DNA from: CBDCWT01 sp965223305
GTDB taxonomy: Bacteria; Planctomycetota; Planctomycetia; Pirellulales; Pirellulaceae
DNA length: 64,000 bases
Direction: 5' to 3'
NCBI GenBank assembly: GCA_965223305.1
Contig: CBDCWT010000003.1
Span: 62,001-126,000, forward strand
Part shown: one piece after another, positions 43,940 to 55,900 of the stretch
Position numbering within the stretch: the first letter of the stretch is position 1
How the letters are laid out: the number at the start of each line of letters is the position of its first letter
Program-made: the position numbers and the translations under genes
The notes under the pieces: generated by a model
Database searches by the model: none
Told to the model about the DNA's origin: nothing
The model's input: the letters and a program-made list of their open reading frames with translations, nothing else

Positions 43940-46900
43940 AGATGTCACTGCCGACGAGTCGAAGACGATCGAACTGAAGCCGGAGGCGGCACTCAACCTC
44001 ACGGATGAAGAACGACAGTTGCTCACAATCCAGGTGCCGGCGGGTAGCATGGTCGACGACAGTGGCCAGCCTGTCGCCGCTGGCCGTGTTGGCGTAAGCG
44101 TTGTACCACCCGAGTTGGTCCGCGACATGCTGCCCCCAGGCGTTCTGCAGCACACATTCGACATCACGATTCAGGCCGAAGGCTTCACAAATTTCTCAAC
44201 GCCCGCGCCGATGACGACCCCCAACGTCTTCAATGCGGCACCAGGAACTAAGGTTGACTTTCTCAGCTTTGATCACAACACCGGGTTGCTCGTGATCGAA
44301 GGTACCGGAACTGTCTCGGAAGACGGGATGTCGATTACGACGGATCCCGGGACGGGGGTGACGCATCCAGGTTGGCATGGTTGGACGCCACCGGGTGGGT
44401 GTGGTGGGTCAGGTGGCCCGCCTCCGCCGCCACCACCACCACCCACTCCGATGGATACGGTGAACCCACCGCAGGCTCCAGTCCTCGTCAATATGATTAC
44501 CGGTGAGTCAGGTTCTCTGCTGCAAATCCCACCGTGGAATCCGCCGCCCCAGACCAATCCGAATCTTCCGCCTCCGCCACCTGCGGGCTGCAATCCACCT
44601 CCACCTCCACCACCGGGTCAGATGCAGCAGCCTTACCTGAACGTCAACATTCAAGTGGATGGCCCCTTAGCGACTTTCATGAAACAACCATCCAGCTTAA
44701 CTGGTGGCCTTCCATTGTCGAGCTACGCTTTCACGCTTCGCCCTGGTGATCAGGGGCCCGTCATATTCGCAGGCGAAGCAAAAGACTACTCGGAGATGTT
44801 TGGGGCGGGTGGAATTTCCGGTCTCAATCGCGACCAACTTTACGGTTCGATTATCCGAGTCACCGAGATTCGCGGCGCATCTGACGGTTCGAGAACATAC
44901 GACTACAAGACATACGTGGTCTCGCGCTGGGTCGATGTGGTCGACGCCGTCGAAGCCAACAATCACACAGGGAGCACAGCTGTTTTCTTCCCCGCTAACA
45001 CGGACGGTGTTGTCCGTCAGAAGAACGTCGACCTTTTCTTGCCGGCTAGTGTTACGACTTCGTTTTCCAGTAGCGGCGCTGGCTTTGGTTTTCCTGGTGG
45101 AAGCGGTTCATCGGCAACGTGGACGTTCGACCCTAGTTCCGCGGGAGTTCAAACCACAACAGTCGACGTGGATTGGGACTTTGACGTTGAAGGGACTTCT
45201 TTCGCGAGGACCATGGGCTCCTTGACAGCGCGTGGCAAGTCGATTGCTCCGACAAGCATCGGGATCAATCTTGCTGGTTACCGGGCACAATTGAGCAACG
45301 TAATCAATGCGCTGACTGCGAATGATGGAGCTGACGGCCAACCAGGCGTGCTCGGGATCGACGACGACGGAAATGGCGTGGTCGATGACATTACGGAGCG
45401 TGGATGGCCGGGCGCGGACGACGTTATCCAATTCCTTCCTAGCAATCCGGCTGCAAACGAAGTCGCCTCAGATAGGTTTAAGTCCGCATTCCACACGATG
45501 TACCCATGGGTCACCCCGTCAGCGACAACGGTAAGTTCTGTCCTAACAGCGGAGTCGGACGCACTCCTTGCTGCCGTCCGTCAGGACTTCAATCAGCTCG
45601 CCGGCTATTCCGTTAGCGGTGGAACAAGCGGCGACGTCACGATGAGCTGGGCACAGTTCATTGTCGATCCCGTTTTTGGAAATCTATTTGGCTTTGCCGA
45701 CGGGGATCCAACACCCCTTGATCAGGCAAACGCAACCGTTCAAAGCATCCTTTCCCCAACCAACACTAAGATTGGATCGACAGCTCAACAGATTTTCTTA
45801 GCCGAATTCGTCAATAGAAGCGTTAGCAACTCTGGTCAGTTTGCGGTAGCACCTAATATAAGCTGGACATCGGGAGCCACATTTGCGCAATACGTCGCCA
45901 ATACAGTTAGTCACGAAATCGCTCATACATTTGGCTTGCTGGAATCGTACGACGTCAATGGAGGTCGTTACCGACCGTTCGACTTGATGATGGACGGCGG
46001 ACCAACTGATCCAAACCTGACGTTTGGTCACGACAATCGTTTGCTGCTGCAGGCTGCGCTCGGCATTCAGAATAACGGTGACACGCCACTAACCGGAGCT
46101 CTAGCGCTTTTTCAAGAAAACTACAATCTGCCGTCGCTGCCACCAGCGTTGCCGAGAGCAGAAACGTCGCTGGTTTTTCCAAATATCTTGCTTCGCGGCA
46201 ATGGACTGGACTTCTCCGGTGGAGAGTTAGTGGATGCTGGGACGTTTGTAGCGGATGGCGAAGCGGGTCAACAGCAGGTTCTAACCTACACAATCGAAAA
46301 CGTCGGATCGTCGCCTTTAGAAATAGCGGACATCACATTATTGAGCGGGAATAGTGGTTTCGCATTGGCGGCTTCTCCCGAAGATGGCACGATTATAGCG
46401 CCGTATTCGTCCGCAATTCTCGAACTCGTATTCGATCCCGATATCGCGGGGGCGTTCGAAGACGAGCTTAGGATCAACAGCAACGCGGACGCAACACCTT
46501 CATTCACGCTTGGCTTCAAAGGCATTGGGTTGTCGCCCGATAGTGTTATCGATGTCACGGTGGATAACAGCAACCTTGCAGGAGCCTTCGTTGACACGGG
46601 ATTGACTCAAACCGACCAGCTCGCGACCATAGCGAACGCCGGCGCGTCGCCGTTACTAATTTCTGATATCAGACTGGCGGAGGGGGCCGACCAATTTGTT
46701 CTCACTGGCATCCCGGACGACCTCCTGGCCAGTCCGATCTCTCTCGCTCATGCGGAGGATTTCAGCTTCGGCGCGAGCTTCTCACCAAGCCGACTTGGTT
46801 TGCAACGAGCCACAGTTGAGATTGTCACAAATGACCCGGCCAATCCCGTAGGCACGATAAGCCTGGTCGGCACGGGACTGGACGAAGTTGTCTATCCCGA

Positions 46901-49900
46901 TTGGGGTAACGACTTCGTTGCCCTCGAAACACCTGAATTAGCGAACTCAGTTGTACTTCGTGAAATCACGGACGAAGCGGGCAATTTCAATATGTTTCTA
47001 CCCCCCTCCGAGGATTATCACTTCAGCGCCTTTGATCCGATTACCGGTTTAATCGCACACGGCTACGGTGTAACCGCGCCATCTGGCGGCGCAATTGACT
47101 TGACTAGTACGCTCGTGTTCGGTGCCAGCACGTCGGTCGACACGGACTTCGACGGTCTTCCTGACGATGTCGAGTTCGCGGTAGGAACGAATCCCAACCT
47201 AGCCGACACAGATGATGACGGCCTTGATGACTATGCCGCAGTCATTCAAGGCCTGGACCCAACAGGTGGTGCTTTGACCACAGGTGTCATCGCTCAGCTC
47301 GAGTTGCCTGGCGAGGCGAAGGATGTTGTTGTCGAGGGATCCGTCGAGGATCCGGCTGGCCAAACGGCCTACATTGCAACCGGATCTCACGGTCTCGCGA
47401 TCGTCGATGCAAGTGAATTTGACGACCCAATCCTCATCGGCGCGATCGATCTGCCGGGCGATGCAATAGACGTGGCTGTTGATTCCGCAGTTGGCATCGC
47501 CGTCGTTGCAACGGGCGCAGGCGGGCTTCAGTTCGTCGATGTATCCGACCCCATGCTGCCCGTGCTTCGTGAAACGGTCGACTTGAACGTAAGACAGGTC
47601 GAAATCATCGACGGAATTGCCTACGCGTCCACCGGAAACTTGATTCGTTCGTTCGACGTACTAAGCGCTGATTTGCTCTTGGGCCTCACGCCGTCCGGCG
47701 GCGGAACGATCACGGGACTGGCACAGGAGAACGGTTTTCTTTACTCGATGGACTCGAACCGTTCACTGCGCGTCATCGACGTTGCGAATTTCGACATGAT
47801 CGAGCGAGGCAACGCTACGCTTCCACATGGTGCAGGTCGCCTGTTTGTGGACAACGGAATTGGCTACGCCGCTGCTATTAATACCAACTTCCGAGGCGGG
47901 TACGCAACGGCCGATGTTTCGGATCCGGACAACCCGGTTGCCATCAGTGGCTCCGACGTCCCCAGCGCTAACGTTGCTCCGGGAACCGCCGTCTTTTCCA
48001 ATGGCGCGGGGCGGGGGATCCTGGTTGGGCCCGTTCAGGGTGGCACCAACGAGCTGCATTTGGTCAATGTCGAGGATCCCAGCCAGACCTACCAATTCCT
48101 GACTCGCTTCTTCCTGCCGGCTCCAGCGTTCAGTGTCGCGGTCGCCAGCGGAATCGCTTACGTTGCAGATGGTAACGGCGATCTGGTCGTCGTTAACTAT
48201 CTTCCGTTTGACATTGAAGGCCAGTCGCCTAGCGCCACGATCAGTAGCCCCGTTGCCGATGTGGATCCGGTGACTGACGGCGTGCAGGTTGTCGAAGGCT
48301 CGAATGTGCCGATTCGGGTAGACATCACCGACGACGTACAAATCCGCAACGTGGAGTTGCTAGTTAACGGTGTTGTTGTCGCCAACGAAGTTTCGGCTCC
48401 GTTCGAGTTCGTGGCTCCGGCGCCGAGTCTTGCCGATGGCACGAGCGAGATGAACATTCAGGTTCGGGCGACGGACACGGGCCTGAACTCCAGCTTGTCC
48501 AACGCTCTGACCTACGAACTCGTCGAAGATACCGTGCCTCCAGAAGTTATTGGCACAACACCGGGCGAAGGGATCACGGGCTTCAAAGTATCGTCGGTGA
48601 CCGTTCGTTTCAACGAGCCGCTTGATACGGGTATCGTCGACCTCGCGGGAGTCACGCTGACCAATCTTGGCGCTGATGGTCTGCCTGGTGGTGGCGACGA
48701 TATGGAAGTCGAACTGCTGTCTGTCGAGACGCCCTCGGACTTTCGCGTGGCAGTAAGAACTGTCGAGAATCTGCCATTCGGCGAATATCGATTGGTGCTG
48801 GATCCGTCGATCATCGCCGACCGCGCCGGAAACAATATCGCCGAGCCATTCGAGTTGGAGTTCACGGCATTCGACGTATTGCCCGGAACGATCGTTTGGA
48901 TTTCCGATGAAAGCGGCGACTGGGATGATCCAAGCAACTGGAGTGAGGGGCAAGTTCCAACGGCAAATGACGATGTCTTTATTGATCGAGTCGGAAGCGA
49001 CATTACTGTGACGGTATCCGGCTTTTCCGCTGCGCGTAGTTTGCGGTCAAGTGAGGACATGGAAATACCGGGTCGGCTAACGCTGACCGGTCCGTCACAG
49101 GCAGACGCTAGTTTCACGGTGAATCCAGACGGACAGTTATTCGTTTCGGGAGCAAACGGTTCGTTCGTTGCCAATGCGAATACGACGATTCATGGTGGTT
49201 CTCTGTTCGCAACGGCCGGAGGGCAAATCAATCTTCCCAACGTGACGAGCTACAGCCACGCCGGTGGAAGCTTCCGCGATAGGTTTTTGAGAGCAGACGG
49301 CGTCGGTAGCGTACTCGATTTGAGCAACTTGACGGAAATTAGCGGGAACGCGGCGAACTCGAGTGCGGACTTGTTCATTCAGGCATTGAATGGTAGCGAC
49401 GTGCGATTGGGAGCGGTCCAAACGATAACGGGTGCAGCCCAAGTCAGTGCAAGCGGACCTGAGGGCGAAGTCGACTTGTCTGCCCTGACTCAGTTCTTGG
49501 ATACGAATCCCAACACTGGGTCGGGAATCACAACATCAAATGGCGCAGCGGTACAGATGGGCGGTTTAACGGCGTTGAGTGCTGTGAACCTGACGATTGG
49601 CGGCCAAATGGATACCGTTCAACTAACGTCTTTCGATAGTGCGTCGATCACTATCAATGACGTAACGGCCGACCTCAGTGGCTTGACCGAACTGCCAAGC
49701 GTGACGTTGACACTCAATAGTGGCGGCAGTCCGGGTGATCTCTCCGGCGTGACGAACATCAACAACGCGAGCATCTTCGTCAACAGCGGTAGCAGTTTGT
49801 CGCTACCGGGGGTCACGAGCTATGCGATTGACGATTTTTCCACGCATTATCTGCGAGCCAACGGTACGGGTGCGGTGCTTAGCCTGCCGAATCTGGCAGA

Positions 49901-52900
49901 TATTACGACGAACGGGACATTGTTTGTCGAGGGTATCAACAGTGGTCAGGTGGATCTCAGTGGTGCTACGAGCATCGACGGCGCGGCTCGGATTATCTCC
50001 AGTGGCACCGGTGGCCAGGTCGACATTTCGGCGGTCACCAGCTTCGTGAACAGCACGGGTGGCTTTTCGGAACTGACGACGTTTTCAGATGGGCAAATCT
50101 TGATGCCTGGCATCACGGAACTCGATCGCATCAGCCTCACGATCGAAGGCCAGATGGAAGTGTCTCAGCTGACAAGCTTCAGTAACGCCTCACTTACGAT
50201 CAACGGGGTGGCAGTCGACCTGAGTGCGTTGACGGAACTCCCCGGCGTGACACTGACACTTAACAGTGGCGGTAGTCCGGGGGATCTCTCTGGCGTGACG
50301 AACATCAACAACGCGAGCATCTTCGTCAACGGTGGCAGCAGCCTGTCGCTACCGGGGGTCACGAGCTATATGATTGACAATTTCTTCAGCCGGAACTTGC
50401 GAGCTAACGGTACGGGTGCGGTGCTTAGCCTGCCGAATCTGGCGGACATTACGAGTAATGGATCGCTGCGGATAGAGGGTATCAACAGTGGTCAGGTGGA
50501 TCTCAGTGGTGCTACCAGCATCGACGGCGCGGCTCGGATTATCTCCAGTGGCACCGGTGGCCAGGTCGACATCTCGGCGGTCACCAGCTTCGTGAACAGC
50601 ACGGGTGGCTTTTCGGAACTGACGACGTTTTCGAATGGTCAGATCCTGATGCCTGGCATCACGGAACTCGATCGCATCAGCCTCACGATCGAAGGCCAGA
50701 TGGACGTGTCTCAGCTGACAAGCTTCAGTAACGCCTCACTTACGATCAACGGTGTGGCAGTCGACCTGAGTGCGTTGACGGAACTCCCCGGCGTGACACT
50801 GACACTTAACAGTGGCGGTAGTCCGGGGGATCTCTCTGGGGTGACGAACATCAACAACGCGAGCATCTTCGTCAACGGTGGCAGCAGCCTGTCGCTACCG
50901 GGGGTCACGAGCTATATGATTGACAATTTCTTCAGCCGGAACTTGCGAGCTAACGGTACGGGTGCGGTGCTTAGCCTGCCGAATCTGGCGGACATTACGA
51001 GTAATGGATCGCTGCGGATAGAGGGTATCAACAGTGGTCAGGTGGATCTCAGTGGTGCTACCAGCATCGACGGCGCGGCTCGGATTATCTCCAGTGGCAC
51101 CGGTGGCCAGGTCGACATCTCGGCGGTCACCAGCTTCGTGAACAGCACGGGTGGCTTTTCGGAACTGACGACGTTTTCGAATGGTCAGATCCTGATGCCT
51201 GGCATCACGGAACTCGATCGCATCAGCCTCACGATCGAAGGCCAGATGGACGTGTCTCAGCTGACAAGCTTCAGTAACGCCTCACTTACGATCAACGGGG
51301 TGGCAGTCGACCTGAGTGCGTTGACGGAACTCCCCGGCGTGACACTGACACTTAACAGTGGTGGTAGTCCGGGGGATCTCTCTGGGGTAACGAACATCAA
51401 CAACGCGAGCATCTTCGTCAACGGTGGCAGCAGCCTGTCGCTACCGGGGGTCACGAGCTATGCCATTGACAGTTTCTTCAGCCGGAACTTGCGAGCTAAC
51501 GGTACGGGTGCGGTGCTTAGCCTGCCGAATCTGGCGGACATTACGAGTAATGGATCGCTGCGGATAGAGGGTATCAACAGTGGTCAGGTGGATCTCAGTG
51601 GTGCTACCAGCATCGACGGCGCGGCTCGGATTATCTCCAGTGGCACCGGTGGCCAGGTCGACATCTCGGCGGTCACCAGCTTCGTGAACAGCACGGGTGG
51701 CTTTTCGGAACTGACGACGTTTTCGAATGGTCAGATCCTGATGCCTGGCATCACGGAACTCGATCGCATCAGCCTCACGATCGAAGGTCAGATGGACGTG
51801 TCTCAGCTGACAAGCTTCAGTAACGCCTCACTTACGATCAACGGGGTGGCGGTCGACCTGAGTGCGTTGACGGAACTCCCCGGCGTGACACTGACACTTA
51901 ACAGTGGCGGTAGTCCGGGGGATCTCTCTGGCGTGACGAACATCAACAACGCGAGCATCTTCGTCAACAGCGGTAGCAGCCTGTCGCTACCGGGGGTCAC
52001 GAGCTATGCCATTGACAGTTTCTTCAGCCGGAACTTGCGAGCTAACGGTACGGGTGCGGTGCTTAGCCTATCAAATCTGGCGGACATTGCGGCGAACGGG
52101 ACATTGTTTGTCGAGGGCATCAACAGTGGTCAGGTGGATCTCAGTGGTGCCACGAGCATCGACGGCGCGGCTCGGATTATCTCCAGTGGCACCGGTGGCC
52201 AGGTCGACATTTCGGCGGTCACCAGCTTCGTGAACAGCACGGGTGGCTTTTCGGAACTGACGACGTTTTCAGATGGGCAAATCTTGATGCCCGGTATCAC
52301 GGAACTCGATCGCATCAACCTCACGATCGGAGGCCAGATGGACGTGTCTCAGCTGACAAGCTTCAGTAACGCCTCACTTACGATCAACGGGGTGGCGGTC
52401 GACCTGAGTGCGTTGACGGAACTGCCTGGTGTGACACTGACACTTAACAGTGGCGGCAGTCCGGGGGATCTCTCTGGCGTGACGAACATCAACAACGCGA
52501 GCATCTTCGTCAACAGCGGTAGCAGCCTGTCGCTACCGGGGGTCACGAGCTATATGATTGACAGTTTCTTCAGCCGGAACTTGCGAGCTAACGGTACGGG
52601 TGCGGTGCTTAGCCTATCAAATCTGGCGGACATTACGAGTAATGGATCGCTGCGGATAGAGGGTATCAACAGTGGTCAGGTGGATCTCAGTGGTGCTACC
52701 AGCATCGACGGCGCGGCTCGGATTATCTCCAGTGGCACCGGTGGCCAGGTCGACATTTCGGCGGTCACCAGCTTCGTGAACAGCACGGGTGGCTTTTCGG
52801 AACTGACGACGTTTTCAGATGGGCAAATCCTGATGCCTGGCATCACGGAACTCGATCGCATCAGCCTCACGATCGAAGGCCAGATGGACGTGTCTCAGCT

Positions 52901-55900
52901 GACAAGCTTCAGTAACGCCTCACTTACGATCAACGGTGTGGCAGTCGACCTGAGTGCGTTGACGGAACTGCCTGGTGTGACACTGACACTTAACAGTGGT
53001 GGTAGTCCGGGGGATCTCTCTGGCGTGACGAACATCAACAACGCGAGCATCTTCGTCAACAGCGGTAGCAGCCTGTCGCTACCGGGGGTCACGAGCTATA
53101 TGATTGACAGTTTCTTCAGCCGGAACTTGCGAGCTAACGGTACGGGTGCGGTGCTTAGCCTATCAAATCTGGCGGACATTGCGGCGAACGGGACATTGTT
53201 TGTCGAGGGCATCAACAGTGGCCAGGTAGATCTCAGTGGTGCCACCAGCATCGACGGCGCGGCTCGGATTATCTCCAGTGGCACCGGTGGCCAGGTCGAC
53301 ATTTCGGCGGTCACCAGCTTCGTGAACAGCACGGGTGGCTTTTCGGAACTGACGACGTTTTCAGATGGGCAAATCTTGATGCCCGGTATCACGGAACTCG
53401 ATCGCATCAACCTCACGATCGGAGGCCAGATGGACACGACCCAATTGACGTCAATTCGCAATGCATCAATTACCGTCAGTATTCCCAACGTGGAGTTTGG
53501 CGGCTTTTCAGACTACAGCACCATCAACCTGACCATCAATAGCGGCGCATCCGTTCAGACCTTGGAAGACGCTACAAGCTTCGATGGTGGTGGCATTCGT
53601 AATAACTCAGGCGCGCCCCTGTCGTTCCCGCTGGTCACAAGCTATACCCACGGAGGTGGAAACTTTTCGACACACTTTATCGAAGCGAGCGGGCTAGGCA
53701 GTGAGCTTTTGTTTCCCAATTTGACAACGATCACGGGGAGCCTGGATCCGGACGATTTCAACGCGGATCTTCTGATTCGATCGATAAACGGTGGGCGGAT
53801 TGATCTTGGAAGTGCGACGACCATCAACGGACCGGCTCGCGTCACGGCGACAGGAACCGGTGCGGAAGTCGATATCTCGTCCATTACCAGCTTTGTCGAC
53901 AGTAATCCAAGCGTTTCTTCGGAGCTTAACACGTCATCTGGAGGACGCATCCGAATGGCAGGCTTGACTTCGTTAGAAAATGTAGACCTTACGATCGGTG
54001 GCGAAATGGAAACCGGTCAGCTCACGGACCTTTCCGATGCATTCGTCACCGTCAATGGCGTAAACGCTGATTTCGGCGGCCTGACCTCACTAAATCGACT
54101 GGTATTATCACTCAACAGTGGCGGCATGGCTACTGGATTAGACAACGTCGTGACTATCGATGATTCGAGTCTGTTCGTGAGAAGTGGAGTGACACTCTCA
54201 TTGCCGAACGTGACTAGTTACACCATGACTGGCGAAATCAACCGTTGGCTCCAGGCCAGTGGCACGGGCAGTGCAATCGATCTGCCAAACGTCACAAGCA
54301 TCAGTGGCAGTCCACTCAATGAATTCGGTACACTGTCGATTGAAGGTGTGAATGGGGGTTACGTCAATCTCGCTAATGCAACGACTATCACTGGCGGAAC
54401 CCGGATCACGGCGAGTGGCACAAACGGCGAAGTCGACGTCTCTTCTGTTTTCACATTCACCGACACCAACTCAAACAGCACCTCGTCACTAACTACGTTT
54501 AGCAGCGGTCGGATCCGCATGCCCAATCTTGTGGAATTAGATGAGGTCAATCTATCCGTCGGCGGAATCATGGACACGAGCCAACTTGTATCGATCCGAA
54601 ATGCGAGCATCGACGTGTTCGTGCCGGCCGATTTCACTGCCCTAGATGACATCATCGAATCCACCTTGACAATTCGCTCGAATGGCGAGCTTCAAGATGT
54701 CGGCGCCCTGTCAAACATCGATGGTGCAAGTATTATCGTTCGAGATGGCACCAATCTGACACTTCCCGGAGTTACTAGTTATACCCAGATCGTCAACTCG
54801 AATCGTGTGATTCAAGCAATCGGTGGCGGTAGCCGCCTTGAACTGCCTAACATTACGACCATTACTGGAATCTCTGACACGCAAACAACAAGCGGAACAG
54901 TACGCGTCGAGAGTGTCAGCGGTGGCTATATCGACCTTCCTGCCCTTGCATCCCTGTCTGGGGGGCCCGTGCGTCTTTCCGCAAGCGGTTTGGGGGCTGA
55001 ACTGGCGGCTACCGCCTTGTCGACAATTCAAAGCGATCACGACTTTCTGAATTCCGGAATCGAAGCCTCGTTTTCAGGCACCGTGATTGTTCCGAACCTT
55101 CCGACGTCCTGGGATGGAATCGATCTTATCCTTCGATCTTGGGGCCAGATTACCTTTAACACGGCACAATTAACAGCATTCCAAAACGCAGTGCTTACTT
55201 TGGACGACCAGACACTTGATGTTGGTGCTTTGGCGAATATCGACGGCTCCGGAGCCCAGCTAACGAACGGTGCTACTCTTGTCTTGCCCAGCGTCACCAC
55301 ATACACCAACAGCGCGGGCAGAGTCGACCGTGTGTTTTCGGCCGTTGGTTCCGGCACGATTCTGGATTTACCCAATCTAACGTCAATCACGGGAAGCAAC
55401 CTTGCTGCTTCGAGTCCATTTGACACCGTGACTGATCTCACAATTCGAGCGACTTCAGAAGGCACCGTTGACCTTCCGAACACGACCGCATTTCTAGGCG
55501 GTGTTGTCAGAGTAGTTGCTTCAGGAACTGACGCCGAAGTTGATTTGTCATCACTGAGTAGCATTGTCAGTGACCACCCAACTGAGAACTCTGGAATTCA
55601 AGTCAGCGGCAACGGATCCGTACTCTTGGGTAATTTGCCGTCCGATCTGAATCGAGTCGACTTAACTCTCGGACAGGGATCAATCAATCTCGATACTGAC
55701 AGTATCTCCGCCTTTACGAACGCGAATCTTAGCATTGACACGACACCTCGCTCCTTTAGCAGCCTGTCGAACATTGACAGTTCCGGGCTAAACGTGTTTG
55801 GTGTGGCGCTCACCTTGCCCAATGTGACGAGCTATGCCAACACGGGTGGGATTAGCAATCGAAATCTTCAAGCAAGTGGCTTTGGTAGTGTGCTCGATCT

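Noticed and set aside
49619..53440. CRISPR-like array because of the regular repeats
   Set aside because: The period is 546 bp, there are no unique spacers, and all units are in one reading frame of a protein gene.
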